Assembly: GCA_964568395.1 (NCBI GenBank)
Contig: CAZMPN010000010.1
Span: forward strand, 1 to 62,834
DNA: 62,834 bases
Direction: 5' to 3'
Source: UBA6016 sp964568395
GTDB taxonomy: Bacteria; Campylobacterota; Campylobacteria; Campylobacterales; UBA6016
Part shown: one piece after another, positions 9,206 to 18,559 of the stretch
How the letters are laid out: each line of letters starts with the position of its first letter
Position numbering within the stretch: position 1 is the first letter of the stretch
The notes under the pieces: model-generated
Told to the model about the DNA's origin: nothing
Databases searched by the model: none
The model's input: the letters and a program-made list of their open reading frames with translations, nothing else
Translations under genes and position numbers: made by a program

Positions 9206-10165
9206 GTGCATTTCATAGTTTCAAATTACGGTGAAAAATATATCGGCTATCTTCTCTCCTGCATCTACTCTATAAAAAGATCAAATCCGGACTCCAAAAT
9301 AACGGTTTTATGGCAAGACATATCGGCGGAAAAACTGAATGCAATATCCGCAAATTTTGAAGATTTAAATCTCATAAAAACTTCTTTCGATTTCTCAAAA
9401 GACGAAGCCCAAAAGGTCTCCAGCAAAACGCTGGTTATAGACTATGCAATGCAAAATATAGATTTTCCGGACAATGAGAAAATCTGCATTATAGATGTGG
9501 ATACGATAGTAAGATCTCCACTTGAAAAGTACTTCGATTACGATTTTGACATAGCCATCACTGACGATACGACAAGAAAAACACCGATAAACTCCGGGGT
9601 TATCCTTGCAAAGTTTTCCGCCAAAACAAAAATATTCTTCGAAAAATGGAAAGACGAGACGCTAAAAATATTCAGCGACAAAGAGAAAATGTCTAGCTCC
9701 CTCAAAAGACCTTATAGCGGAACCGACCAGATGTCGCTTTGGCAACTTCTTTGCTATTCCACCGCAAAAGAAAGCGAATATGAAATAGGTATAGATTCCA
9801 AGATATATAAAGTCAAAAGATTTAGCTGCAAATGCCTAAACCACATATACGACGGACAGATAGACGAAGAGGCTTGCATACTGCACTATAAGGGTGTCTG
9901 GAACGACTTTTTGCTAAAAGGAATTATTCCGTCTCCATCAAACTTCCAAAAATATAAAATATTTGCGGCCATTTTCAATGAGGCTCTGGCAAACCTAAAT
10001 AAAAAACTCGGCAAATCATATGCGCAAGACTTTTTTAACATAAAGCTCCACCCGATATACGCAAAAGGGAAATTAAGCGTCTGGAGCCCGTCATATCACA
10101 TTAGCAGAAATGCGTACAAACTCAAAAACAGCCTCTTAAGCAGGCTAAAGCTAAGGCAAAAATGA
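9206..10165 (+). CDS. Glycosyltransferase with DxD motif (GT-A, GT8-like)
   Basis: This 319-residue protein has the metal and donor-binding motif IIDVDT (D97, D99), followed by FDIAITDDTTRK, the INSGVILAK stretch and GTDQMSLW, the layout of GT8-like and related GT-A transferases. It starts with GTG at 9206 after a GGGGAAGG ribosome-binding stretch. The stop overlaps the following GT4 gene by 4 bp. The start codon is supported because the Rossmann-like beta strand HFIVSNYGEKYIGYLLSCI begins at residue 2. Donor is unknown; GT8 enzymes often use UDP-glucose or UDP-galactose. Confidence 0.75.
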   Translation: MHFIVSNYGEKYIGYLLSCIYSIKRSNPDSKITVLWQDISAEKLNAISANFEDLNLIKTSFDFSKDEAQKVSSKTLVIDYAMQNIDFPDNEKICIIDVDTIVRSPLEKYFDYDFDIAITDDTTRKTPINSGVILAKFSAKTKIFFEKWKDETLKIFSDKEKMSSSLKRPYSGTDQMSLWQLLCYSTAKESEYEIGIDSKIYKVKRFSCKCLNHIYDGQIDEEACILHYKGVWNDFLLKGIIPSPSNFQKYKIFAAIFNEALANLNKKLGKSYAQDFFNIKLHPIYAKGKLSVWSPSYHISRNAYKLKNSLLSRLKLRQK

Positions 10166-11256
10166 AGATAGCGATATTCAACACGACGACTCTAGCAAAA
10201 CACGGCGGCGTAGAAACCTTCTGCCTCCAAATCGCCGAACATCTTTCAAAAAAAGGGGTTTTGGTGGATATCTATAGCGGTAAGCGAGCTTTTGAGCCGG
10301 GCTTACCAAAAGAGATTAATATCTTCGAGTTCGATTTTACCCACAGGGACAAATTCATCAACATAGGCTCCAGATTTAAGAAATTGATGGAGAGGATATC
10401 GTTCGCCAAAAACGCATGGAAGACGCTAGTAAACAACAGGTATGACTACATATACATACACAAGCCTTATGATTTTCTGCCGGCCTATCTCTATAAGCTA
10501 AAGACCGGGGCAAAGATAATATATAGTTCGCACGGTACCGAGTTTTACCCGGGATACAAGACGCTTATCAAAAAAATGGATATAGTCTTTGCCTGCAGCG
10601 AGTTTAACGCAAAAGAGGTTTTTGACTACGCCGTTGTAAAGCCGTATGTGCTTTACAACGGCGTAAATACGGACATATTCAAAAAACTGGAGCGAGATGA
10701 ACGACTTGCTGATGCACTACATACGAGAGGCAAGAAAGTCTTTTTTACGGCGTGCAGGCTTGTAGGCTGGAAAGGGGTACAAATCGCCATAGCCGCTCTC
10801 TCGAAGATAAAAGACCAAAACTTTTTATATCTGATTGCCGGAGAAGGGGATTATAAGCCAAAACTTGAGGCGTTAGTAGAAAAACTTGGGCTTCAAGAGA
10901 AGGTCAAGTTTCTCGGTAGAATAGAAAACGGGCTGCTTCCAAAATATTATTCGATCTCGGACTTTGCCCTCTATCCTAGCGTGGCAAACGAAACTTTCGG
11001 GATAAGCGTGGCCGAAGCCGCATTATGCGAAGTATGCGTAATATCTACGAAGATAGGCGGCATTCCCGAGGTTATCAACACTACTGAAAATCTAGCCGAA
11101 GGCGGAAGCGAAGAGAGCTTGCGCGCGGCAATAGAAAACCTCATGCAAAACGAAACGTTAAAAAACAGCGTCACGGCTTCAAACGAGGCGTTTATCAGAG
11201 CCAACTACTCATGGGACGTAATAACAGAGAGATTTCTAGAAAGAATTTCCCAGTAA
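10162..11256 (+). CDS. GT4 glycosyltransferase
   Basis: This 364-residue GT-B enzyme has KHGGVETFCLQIAEHL at the N-terminus, IYSSHGTEFYPGY near 117, VLYNGVNTDIFK near 162, ACRLVGWKGVQ near 195 and an EX7E motif in ANETFGISVAEAALCE near 272, followed by STKIGGIPEV. It is the second and last gene of a two-gene forward operon. Its last 21 bp overlap the end of the convergent GT9 gene on the other strand, so the two transcripts must read into each other or terminate within coding sequence. Confidence 0.87.
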   Translation: MKIAIFNTTTLAKHGGVETFCLQIAEHLSKKGVLVDIYSGKRAFEPGLPKEINIFEFDFTHRDKFINIGSRFKKLMERISFAKNAWKTLVNNRYDYIYIHKPYDFLPAYLYKLKTGAKIIYSSHGTEFYPGYKTLIKKMDIVFACSEFNAKEVFDYAVVKPYVLYNGVNTDIFKKLERDERLADALHTRGKKVFFTACRLVGWKGVQIAIAALSKIKDQNFLYLIAGEGDYKPKLEALVEKLGLQEKVKFLGRIENGLLPKYYSISDFALYPSVANETFGISVAEAALCEVCVISTKIGGIPEVINTTENLAEGGSEESLRAAIENLMQNETLKNSVTASNEAFIRANYSWDVITERFLERISQ

Positions 11257-12333
11257 TTTTTTTGACGCGTCCGCAACCTCTCTAACGCTTATCTGATGCA
11301 TAAGCTCGGCGCCTCTTTTGGCTTTAGGCAAGGACGACAGGTTTAGCGTATCTGTTTTTTGTATCACCATATGCCTATCTTTATCTTGATAGACCCCGAT
11401 ACCTGCGGAATCGGTAGCCCCAAAAAGCTCGACGGTAGGCACGCCAAGGGCGATAGCCACATGCATAGTGCCCGTATCGTTCGTGACCAGCAGATCCATC
11501 TCCCTTATTAGCTTCGGTAGAGCCTCTATGGAGAATTTGCCGCAAAAATCGATTACCTTATCACTATTCGATTCGCTAATTATTTCGCCCAGCCTCTTCT
11601 CTTTTTTGCTACCGGTTACCGCTATAACGGCGTTTGGATACTCGGATAAGAGATTTGCGGCAAGCTCTTTAAAATTCTCGGCAGGCCACATTTTGTAGAC
11701 GTTTGCCGCTCCGGGCTGAAATCCTATCACAAGGACACCATCCGGCAAAATATCACGTTTTTTATCCGCATAATATCTTTGCGGCAACAACATTCTGGTG
11801 GATAGCTTGTCGCCACCTATCGCACGTACCAAATCAAGCCTATCTTCGATTGTGTGCTGCTCTTTTTTTATAAACTCACGGCTTAGGTGATGTTTGTATC
11901 CGCTTTTAGTCGGCGTCTTCAAAACTATTTCTGCGCCGCTCATTATCGCCATCGGGATATCCTGAGGGCCGTTGGAGTGAAGCAAAAGAGCAACATCTGC
12001 CTTTACATGGCGAAGCTGCATAACGGCGCTAAAAAACTTTTTGTAGCCGCCTTGATAAACGATAAAGTTATCCACAAAATCAGCGCCCTCCAGAAGCGGA
12101 TAGATGTTTTTATGGATAAATAGCGTAATTCTGGCATTCGGAAAAGAATCCCTCAGACTTTTTACGGCGGGAGTGGATAGCAGAGTATCCCCCAAGGCGG
12201 TATTTGAGAAAACGAGTATGGAGTTTTTAGGAGCGCTTTTTAGCTCTTCATAACTTTTTTTGAGCGGCGCGCCGTTTAGTTTTATATATATCCAGAGCGC
12301 AAAATCCATTACTATTTTATAGACAAATTTCAA
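11236..12333 (-). CDS. GT9 (heptosyltransferase-type) glycosyltransferase
   Basis: This 365-residue protein has the N-terminal NTALGDTLLSTPAVKSLRDSF acceptor loop with Gly-Asp, as in WaaC/WaaF, and the donor block VTNDTGTMHVAIALGVP then VELFGATDSAG (about 275-305). FQPGAANVYKMWPAENF is the family's second-domain start. It is expected to use ADP-heptose or a similar donor. The start overlaps the upstream GT9 gene by 4 bp and its 3' end overlaps the convergent GT4 gene by 21 bp. Confidence 0.85.
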   Translation of the reverse strand: MKFVYKIVMDFALWIYIKLNGAPLKKSYEELKSAPKNSILVFSNTALGDTLLSTPAVKSLRDSFPNARITLFIHKNIYPLLEGADFVDNFIVYQGGYKKFFSAVMQLRHVKADVALLLHSNGPQDIPMAIMSGAEIVLKTPTKSGYKHHLSREFIKKEQHTIEDRLDLVRAIGGDKLSTRMLLPQRYYADKKRDILPDGVLVIGFQPGAANVYKMWPAENFKELAANLLSEYPNAVIAVTGSKKEKRLGEIISESNSDKVIDFCGKFSIEALPKLIREMDLLVTNDTGTMHVAIALGVPTVELFGATDSAGIGVYQDKDRHMVIQKTDTLNLSSLPKAKRGAELMHQISVREVADASKKLLGNSF

Positions 12334-13331
12334 ACCATGCCCCTTACGGCTTCAAAAACTCTCTCCGGCGCTATGTCGTCCGCGACTTTGGACTCGGCAG
12401 TCAGCACTACGGCCTTTTGATGATAAGGTCTCCACGTATCTACGTTTGTTTTGCCGAATATCGCTACGACTGACGGCGCGAATACGCTTGCGTAATGCAT
12501 GGCTCCTCCGTCAAGCGTGACGAAACAGGCCGAATTTTTGGCAAGCACGCCAAGCTCTGCAAGAGAAGCGGTCTCGAAATACCTTATGTTTTCGGCGCAA
12601 AAAAGCTCCTTTGCCGCCTTCTCTTCGTCGCTTTTCGGGGCGCCCGTTACGGCTACCTTTAGGCCCAGCTCTACCGAAATCAGCGAGGCTAATCTCAAAA
12701 ACTTATCGATACTCCATCTATTCACGGAGAGTCTTGATGAGATGTGAAATACCACGTAGTTGCCACTAGCGAATCCGGCGGTTTGCAGCCTTTGGAGCAC
12801 GGTATCATAGGTACTCTGCGGAATATTCACATATGTGAAGTAATTCTTATCGAAAATTCCAAAATGCTTCAAACAATCGAATGAATTTTCAACTTCGTGC
12901 TTTCCGGACGGGTCTTCGTCTATAAAGGCGTCAAACGGCGCCATCTCTTTTGTTTTTTTCGGGAGCCTAACCACTTTCGTTTTCGCCCCACTCCATCTGA
13001 CCAGCGCGGCGTTGGAGCGGCTAAAAGAGCTGCGGAGACCGACGCAAAAGTCAAACTTCTGGGCGCGCACAGAGAGCATTACCTTAAACTGCCTCCACCA
13101 AGAGACCACCCTTGGAATAGTCGGATGGTGCTTCGCCTTCTCGTACACGAAGAGCTTGTCTATATACGGGCTATCCAAAAAAGCTTCCTTGGAGTAGCCG
13201 GCGCAAAGAACGCCGACAAAAGAGTCTGGATACTGCTCTTTTATAGCTTGAAGCACAGGTGTCGAGAGTACGGCGTCGCCGATATTGTCGTTTCGCACCA
13301 GAAGGATTTTTTTACCGTTTAAATCTAGCAT
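12330..13331 (-). CDS. GT9 (heptosyltransferase-type) glycosyltransferase
   Basis: This 333-residue protein has VRNDNIGDAVLSTPVLQAI at the N-terminus (GD at 18-19), HISSRLSVNRWSIDKF as second-domain start and the donor block FVTLDGGAMHYASVF then VAIFGKTNVDTWRPY. The Asp-Gly-Gly in place of Asp-Ser/Thr-Gly is a small departure from WaaC/WaaF. It overlaps the deacetylase gene by 20 bp upstream and another GT9 gene by 4 bp downstream. Tandem GT9 genes suggest consecutive heptose additions. Confidence 0.85.
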   Translation of the reverse strand: MLDLNGKKILLVRNDNIGDAVLSTPVLQAIKEQYPDSFVGVLCAGYSKEAFLDSPYIDKLFVYEKAKHHPTIPRVVSWWRQFKVMLSVRAQKFDFCVGLRSSFSRSNAALVRWSGAKTKVVRLPKKTKEMAPFDAFIDEDPSGKHEVENSFDCLKHFGIFDKNYFTYVNIPQSTYDTVLQRLQTAGFASGNYVVFHISSRLSVNRWSIDKFLRLASLISVELGLKVAVTGAPKSDEEKAAKELFCAENIRYFETASLAELGVLAKNSACFVTLDGGAMHYASVFAPSVVAIFGKTNVDTWRPYHQKAVVLTAESKVADDIAPERVFEAVRGMV

Positions 13332-14097
13332 ATAATCCTCCTAATATCGGCGAAGAGTATAGCCTGAGCGCTCCCTTTAGCCACTTTGCGTCCTTGTCTT
13401 TTACGGAGATGCGTTTGATTTCGCTCATTTCGCCGTCGGCTAGATTGACCCCTCTTTTGGTAGTATAAAGTGTCTTGAAACCTAGACTTTTCGCCAAATC
13501 AATAAGCTCATCCGTGTAGTTGCCCCTCGGCCAACATAGATGCTTACACTCAAATCCCAAACGGTTTTTCAGAAGCGTTTTAGAGAGCGCCAAATCGTCT
13601 CTCCACTCGTCAAGCCCCAAAGAGTCGTTGTCGTGCGCGTTCGAGTGCGAACCGACGGAAAAAACGTCGTCCATCTTTTGCAAATCATCCCAGTTTACGA
13701 CAGCGGATGACGGCTCTTCGTATGCCATCCTCTTGCCCTCTTTATGGTTTGGGATATAGATATCGTCGCCCTCTCTCTTGTCTTCGTCTGCCCTCTCGAC
13801 CCAATCCGTTACGACGAATATCGCAGCTTTGAGGCCGTATTTTTTTAGTATCGGATACGCCACCAGATAGTTGTCTATCCATCCATCGTCAAACGTAATG
13901 AGCACGCTTTTTTTAGGCAGTTCCAGCTCCCCTTTTTTAAATGCCGCAAACTCATCCAGGCTTAGCGTCTTATATCCCTCGTCAGATAGATACTTGGCGT
14001 GGCTCTCAAAATTCTCCGGGGTTATCGTTACGAGCGCGCCTTTGTGGCTACTCACATGATGATACATGAGCGCGGGAACGCTTAGCGCCTTTTTCAT
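13312..14097 (-). CDS. Polysaccharide deacetylase (NodB domain, CE4)
   Basis: This 261-residue protein has the N-terminal MYHHVS, the catalytic and metal Asp pair in LITFDDGW (D70, D71) and the HxxxH metal motif HSNAH (H151, H155), followed by CWPRGNYTDEL. This is a complete CE4 set. It has no evident signal peptide, so it may act on a lipid-linked or nucleotide-linked sugar in the cytoplasm, removing an N-acetyl group. It overlaps the GT4 gene upstream by 4 bp and the GT9 gene downstream by 20 bp, tying it to glycan assembly. Confidence 0.88.
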   Translation of the reverse strand: MKKALSVPALMYHHVSSHKGALVTITPENFESHAKYLSDEGYKTLSLDEFAAFKKGELELPKKSVLITFDDGWIDNYLVAYPILKKYGLKAAIFVVTDWVERADEDKREGDDIYIPNHKEGKRMAYEEPSSAVVNWDDLQKMDDVFSVGSHSNAHDNDSLGLDEWRDDLALSKTLLKNRLGFECKHLCWPRGNYTDELIDLAKSLGFKTLYTTKRGVNLADGEMSEIKRISVKDKDAKWLKGALRLYSSPILGGLYARFKR

Positions 14098-15164
14098 TTT
14101 TGCAGCAGTTCCTCGTATTGTCTTAGCGTATCCTCTACCATTTTTTCCACCGAAAACTTCTCTACCACAAACTCCCTAGCCCTCTTGGACGCCGCCTTAT
14201 GAAACTCTTTGTCGACGATAAATCTCTCTATCTTGTCGGCCAAATCGTCCACGTTTTCACATTCAAACAAAAGACCGCTCCCGTTTTCTTCCAGCGCCTC
14301 CGGAATGCCTCCGACTCTCGAGCCTACTACCGGCACGCCGCAAGCCTGTGCCTCCAGCAACGCCGTACCTAGAGCCTCCATATTCGAAGGGAGTACAAAT
14401 AGATCGAGCGAGCTCAGTATATTCACGGTGTCGCTGCGAAATCCGGTCATTATGACCCGCCCTTCCATGCCGCTCTCTTTTATCTTGTTTTGCAGGTTCT
14501 CCCATTGCGGCCCTTCGCCTGCTATGACGAGCTTGACGTCATATTTTGACGAGAGTTTTTTGACCGCATCAATCAGGTCTTTGTGCCTCTTCGCCCCGCG
14601 TAAAATCGCCACTATGCCGATGAGAAACGTATCTTTGCCTATTCCAAGCTCTTCTCTTAGCGTGCCGGTTTGTTTTTGGAAATGCTCAGTGTCGATACCG
14701 GTGTATATGAGCCTTATCTTATCCATATCCACGCCGCGGGAAGCTATGTATTCACGCACGCCCACGCTTATCGCTGTTACCTCGTCCGTTAGATATTTGT
14801 AGCTAAATGGGCTCGCGAAAGGAGTTTGGAGGTGTCTGACGCGCACGCATTTGACTCCCGCCAGTTTTGCGGCCATACCGCCTAGCCAAGCGTCGCGCCC
14901 TGAATGAGTGGATACTATGTCTATACCGAGTTCGTTTATATATTTCACCAGCGTCAAGACGGCCGGTATGTCATAGCTAGCCCTCGTGCGCACAGGCAGG
15001 CACTCGATGCCAAGCTCTCCTGCGTCTTTCATAAGCCTGCTATCCGGATTTACGGCGAAATAGGTCTTTACTCTTTCGTGCGGCATATGGTTTGCCAATC
15101 TGACCGTTCTCTTCTCTTGTCCGCCCCACCCTTTCGAAGCTTCTACCTCAAGCACTTTTATCAA
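14094..15164 (-). CDS. GT4 glycosyltransferase
   Basis: This 356-residue GT-B enzyme has KGWGGQEKRTVRLANHM at the N-terminus, STHSGRDAWLGGMAAK near 85, IYTGIDTEHF near 153 and EX7E in NMEALGTALLEAQACG near 268, followed by GSRVGGIPEAL. It starts with TTG at 15164, preceded by AAAGAG; no ATG is available near the conserved N-terminus. It heads a four-gene reverse operon with a deacetylase and two GT9 genes. Only 31 bp separate it from a divergent GT2 gene, leaving little room for two independent promoters. Confidence 0.87.
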   Translation of the reverse strand: MIKVLEVEASKGWGGQEKRTVRLANHMPHERVKTYFAVNPDSRLMKDAGELGIECLPVRTRASYDIPAVLTLVKYINELGIDIVSTHSGRDAWLGGMAAKLAGVKCVRVRHLQTPFASPFSYKYLTDEVTAISVGVREYIASRGVDMDKIRLIYTGIDTEHFQKQTGTLREELGIGKDTFLIGIVAILRGAKRHKDLIDAVKKLSSKYDVKLVIAGEGPQWENLQNKIKESGMEGRVIMTGFRSDTVNILSSLDLFVLPSNMEALGTALLEAQACGVPVVGSRVGGIPEALEENGSGLLFECENVDDLADKIERFIVDKEFHKAASKRAREFVVEKFSVEKMVEDTLRQYEELLQK

Positions 15165-15195
15165 CTCTTTATACCCTTTTAACTACACTTTACGG

Positions 15196-15936
15196 ATGAT
15201 TACTGCGACGATTTTAACCAAAAACGGCAAAAAACATATAGAAGAGGTCCTCTCCGCCCTAAAAAGCTTCGACGAGGTGGTGGTGCTAGACAACGGCTCC
15301 ACCGACGGCACGGCCGAGTTGGCTTCGAAATTTCAAAACGTAAAGATCTATACGCTAGAAAAATTCGAGGGATTCGGCAAGGCGCACCGAAAGATGGAAG
15401 AGTTGGCGCGTAACGACTGGATACTCTCAATAGATTCGGATGAAGTTTTAAGCCCTAAGGCTCAGGCCGAGATATTTTCTATGACGCTGGACGAGAATAC
15501 GATATACGAGCTGCCTTTTAGAAACTACTTCAACGGCAAATGGATAAAAAGCTGCGGATGGTATCCGGACGCGCATCCGAGGCTATACAACAAAAAAAGG
15601 GCGCGTTTTACCGAGAGTTTCGTACACGAAAAGGTGGTCGGCGAAAACGTCAAGACAAAGAGGCTAAAGGGATATATCACACACTACTCCTACGACACGG
15701 TGGAGGATTTTCTGGCAAAGATGCAAAACTACAGCACGCTTTTTGCCGAGCAAAACAGAGGCAAAAGAAGCTCTTCCGTATGCAAGGCGCTTATACACGG
15801 CTGGTTCGGCTTTTTCAAAAGCTACGTCCTAAAACGAGGCTTTACGCAGGGGTATGAAGGGTTTATTATCAGCTACTACAACGCGCAGACGGCGTTTTGG
15901 AAGTACATAAAACTATACGAGGCGAACAGAAGATAA
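15196..15936 (+). CDS. GT2 glycosyltransferase, WaaE/KdtX-like
   Basis: This 246-residue GT-A enzyme has VVVLDNGSTDGTAELA (29-44), the DxD-type motif in ILSIDSDEVLS (D80, D82) and YNKKRARFTESFVHE, which is the layout of the WaaE/KdtX beta-glucosyltransferases of the LPS inner core. A C-terminal amphipathic stretch (GWFGFFKSYVLKRGF) may hold it at the membrane. The stop codon overlaps the next start as TAATG, so the deacetylase is translated by re-initiation. It likely adds a hexose to core heptose. Confidence 0.85.
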   Translation: MITATILTKNGKKHIEEVLSALKSFDEVVVLDNGSTDGTAELASKFQNVKIYTLEKFEGFGKAHRKMEELARNDWILSIDSDEVLSPKAQAEIFSMTLDENTIYELPFRNYFNGKWIKSCGWYPDAHPRLYNKKRARFTESFVHEKVVGENVKTKRLKGYITHYSYDTVEDFLAKMQNYSTLFAEQNRGKRSSSVCKALIHGWFGFFKSYVLKRGFTQGYEGFIISYYNAQTAFWKYIKLYEANRR

Positions 15937-16598
15937 TGCTATACATTCCGATGTACCACTACGCCAGCGAACGAAAACGCGGCAACTCAAAAGAGACGCT
16001 CAGACGCCATTTCGAGTACTACGCCGAGAATTTCAACTCCGTGCTTCCGCTAGACAAGCTCTCCGAAGAGAAGCCGAACGTATGCATCACATTTGACGAC
16101 GGATACAAGGATTTTAACGAAAACGCGATGCCGCTTTTAAAGGAGTTTGGACTAAAAGCCCTGCTAGCCATATCCCCGAAACTTATCGAAAACGATAAAG
16201 ACGGCATTTATCTGGGATGGGACGAACTAAATGGCGCGCTTGGCTACAAGGGTCTCGAGATAGCCGCGCACGGCCTCAGCCACACCCTGATACTGGAGCC
16301 CGAAAGCGCCGCTTTCGAGGCGAAAGAGTCCAAAAGGATTATCGAGGAGAAGCTCGCCGTTACGCCTAGATGCTTTGTCTATCCGTACGGCAAATTCACG
16401 GTAGAGGCGCACAAAGAGATCAAAAAAGAGTACGATTTCGTATTTAGGATAGGCGGCGCGGCAAATACCGGATGGGGACAGAATATGCTCTATCGGTTTT
16501 CGGCCGACAACACGGAGAGTATCGAGACGCTTTTTAGCAGGTACAAAAAAGCGGGCTACCTGATGAGATTTTTTCTAAACGAGGCTAGAGGAGTCTAG
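15936..16598 (+). CDS. Polysaccharide deacetylase (NodB domain), short form
   Basis: I place the start at ATG 15936, inside the TAATG overlap with the GT2 gene, because MLYIPMYHYAS aligns with the MYHH start of CE4 proteins; an upstream in-frame start at 15897 would sit wholly in the GT2 gene. The 220-residue product has CITFDDGYKDF with the Asp pair and AAHGLSHT as the HxxxH motif, then RCFVYPYGKF. No signal peptide is seen. It probably removes an acetyl group from a sugar placed by the GT2 partner. The 3' end overlaps the convergent GT9 gene by 24 bp. Confidence 0.86.
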   Translation: MLYIPMYHYASERKRGNSKETLRRHFEYYAENFNSVLPLDKLSEEKPNVCITFDDGYKDFNENAMPLLKEFGLKALLAISPKLIENDKDGIYLGWDELNGALGYKGLEIAAHGLSHTLILEPESAAFEAKESKRIIEEKLAVTPRCFVYPYGKFTVEAHKEIKKEYDFVFRIGGAANTGWGQNMLYRFSADNTESIETLFSRYKKAGYLMRFFLNEARGV

Positions 16599-17663
16599 CT
16601 TCGCCTTTATCTCCTCTTTTACCTCTTCGAGCGGATATTCGAGGAGGCATTTGCTTTTTTTGGTTCCGTCACACCCGTCCTTGCCGCACGGAGCGCACTC
16701 CCACGACACTTGAAACATCGTATTTTTACCCATCCGCTGAACGCCGTTTTTGGCTGTATACGTACACTCTTTTGTATCGTTATCCCACGCGCCCCAGTTA
16801 AACACCCCGGAGGGGCCGAATATCGCTATGCACGGCGTGTTCTGGCTAGCGGCTATATGCATCGCCGCCGTATCAGCCCCAAAAAACAGCTTCGCCCTTT
16901 TGGACAGCGCCGCCAACTCTTTTAGCGTCAGCTTTCCGGCTAGATTTAGCGGGGAGCTCTCGCAAAGCGAAAATATCTCGTCCACCATCTTTAGCTCTTT
17001 TGGATCCGGCGCCGCCGTAATTACGACTTTTACCCCTAGCGACTCTACAAAGTCTATAATCTCGGCGTTTTGCTTAGGAGAGAGGCATTTGAAAAACCAT
17101 CTGGAAGCAGGGTGTATATGTACGAATTTCCCTACGGAACCCAGCATATCGTCTACTTTCCTCGCATCGCCATCGGAAAAATAGAGCTCGACCTCTTTGT
17201 GACGAGGCTCAAGCCCAAAAGCCCTTATAGCGTCCAAATTCGACTCCACTATATGGCGCATTAGGGTTAGGCGAAACTGGCGGGTATATGGGGAAAACTT
17301 GGCAAAAATACCTTTTTTCGCCGCTACGCCGACCCTGGTTTTTGCGCCCGACAAAAGCGCGGTATATCCGCCGCGCTCTCCCTCGGTCGTATTTATGACC
17401 ATATCGTAGCCTCTTTTTTTTACTTCCAAAAAAAGAGAGAGCTCATACTTTAAGCGCCCAAAAAACCATCTCGCCTTAGCTCTCTTCCTGTCGTATACGA
17501 GCACCTCGTCTATATACGGATTTAAGCTCACCATATCTTTCGACTCGGCGTTTACCAGATAATCAACTTTTGCGCCCGGATACGCCTCTTTGAGGTTTTT
17601 GGCGAGTACGGCTGAAAGGAGCACATCGCCTATGTGTCTGAATTTCATAACAAGGATTTTCAC
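16575..17663 (-). CDS. GT9 heptosyltransferase, WaaQ-like (heptosyltransferase III)
   Basis: This 362-residue protein starts MKILVMKFRHIGDVLLSAVLA, very like WaaQ, and has HPASRWFFKCLSPKQ as second-domain start, the donor block FFGADTAAMHIAASQN, then IAIFGPSGVFNWGAW, and a C-terminal Cys cluster (CAPCGKDGC). WaaQ adds a branch heptose to heptose II of the core. It follows waaM with a 4-bp overlap and is the last gene of the waaC-waaM run. The assignment to WaaQ rather than another GT9 rests on the N-terminal and FNWGAW similarity, from memory of the family. Confidence 0.8.
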   Translation of the reverse strand: MKILVMKFRHIGDVLLSAVLAKNLKEAYPGAKVDYLVNAESKDMVSLNPYIDEVLVYDRKRAKARWFFGRLKYELSLFLEVKKRGYDMVINTTEGERGGYTALLSGAKTRVGVAAKKGIFAKFSPYTRQFRLTLMRHIVESNLDAIRAFGLEPRHKEVELYFSDGDARKVDDMLGSVGKFVHIHPASRWFFKCLSPKQNAEIIDFVESLGVKVVITAAPDPKELKMVDEIFSLCESSPLNLAGKLTLKELAALSKRAKLFFGADTAAMHIAASQNTPCIAIFGPSGVFNWGAWDNDTKECTYTAKNGVQRMGKNTMFQVSWECAPCGKDGCDGTKKSKCLLEYPLEEVKEEIKAKLDSSSLV

Positions 17664-18559
17664 CTATAAATCTCTTCGTATTGGTTCTTCCATCTTTTAT
17701 GAAACCAAAACCAGACGTTCGGGCTTTTCCTTATCTGCGCCTCTATCACGTTTGATTGAGCCTGCGTACACTCAAGTATATCCCGCTCTACGTCGTCGGT
17801 TTTGGCGCAAAAAATCGGCTCGTAAAAAGTGAGCTTGTAGCTATCGACGCCCGTATATTCGCAAAAGACCGGCACTATGGCGGCGTCAAAACGGCGGGCT
17901 AGCACCGATGTGACCGGCGTCTGCCTGGCGTCTTTGCCGAAAAACTTTACGAGCAGCCCCTCGTCGTCGGCGGTATTTTGGTCTACGAGTATGCCGACCG
18001 TTTTATCCTCTTTTAGCGCCTTTACGAGTTTTCGCATCGCTCCGTGTTTGCTGACAAGCTCCGTATCAAACCTCTCTCTCGATTTTTTAAGCACTTCGTT
18101 CATCGCCTCGGAGTCCAGCTCTCTACCTACGGCCACCATTTTTAGCCCGGTCTTTACGGTGACCGCCTTGCCAAGAGCCTCCCAGTTGCCGTAATGCGCG
18201 GTTGCGAACACTATCTTTCTGCCCTCTTTTTTCAGCCGTTCGACTATCTCCAGGCCTTCATATTCGCACTTGTCCAGAAGCTCCTCTTTTGTGACGTCCA
18301 GATTCGTGACTATGCCGACAAGGTTCTTTATCATATTCTCGTAGGCGCATACGATGATCTCTTTTTTGCGCTCTTCGTCAATTACGCCTTGGCCGTATGC
18401 GAAATCGATATTTACCTCGGCTATACGCCTGTGTTTTTTATTGACGGCGTAAGCCGCTCTTGCGAGAGAGCGGACGAAAGCTTTCAATAAAGAGTCCGGC
18501 ATGACCTTTATAAATAAAGAAAAGGCGCCAAAAAGCAGTTTATACAAAAACTCCCTCAC
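17660..18559 (-). CDS. waaM: Lipid A late acyltransferase (LpxL/HtrB/WaaM family)
   Basis: This 299-residue inner-membrane enzyme transfers a fatty acyl chain to Kdo-lipid A. A hydrophobic N-terminal segment (LLFGAFSLFIKVM) anchors it. The catalytic HX4E motif is H122 and E127 in TAHYGNWEALG, followed by VGRELDSEAMN, the GILVDQN stretch and FFGKDARQTP, all as in LpxL. It overlaps waaC by 4 bp upstream and the WaaQ-like gene by 4 bp downstream. waaC-waaM adjacency is the same as in Campylobacter LOS loci. Confidence 0.92.
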   Translation of the reverse strand: MREFLYKLLFGAFSLFIKVMPDSLLKAFVRSLARAAYAVNKKHRRIAEVNIDFAYGQGVIDEERKKEIIVCAYENMIKNLVGIVTNLDVTKEELLDKCEYEGLEIVERLKKEGRKIVFATAHYGNWEALGKAVTVKTGLKMVAVGRELDSEAMNEVLKKSRERFDTELVSKHGAMRKLVKALKEDKTVGILVDQNTADDEGLLVKFFGKDARQTPVTSVLARRFDAAIVPVFCEYTGVDSYKLTFYEPIFCAKTDDVERDILECTQAQSNVIEAQIRKSPNVWFWFHKRWKNQYEEIYR

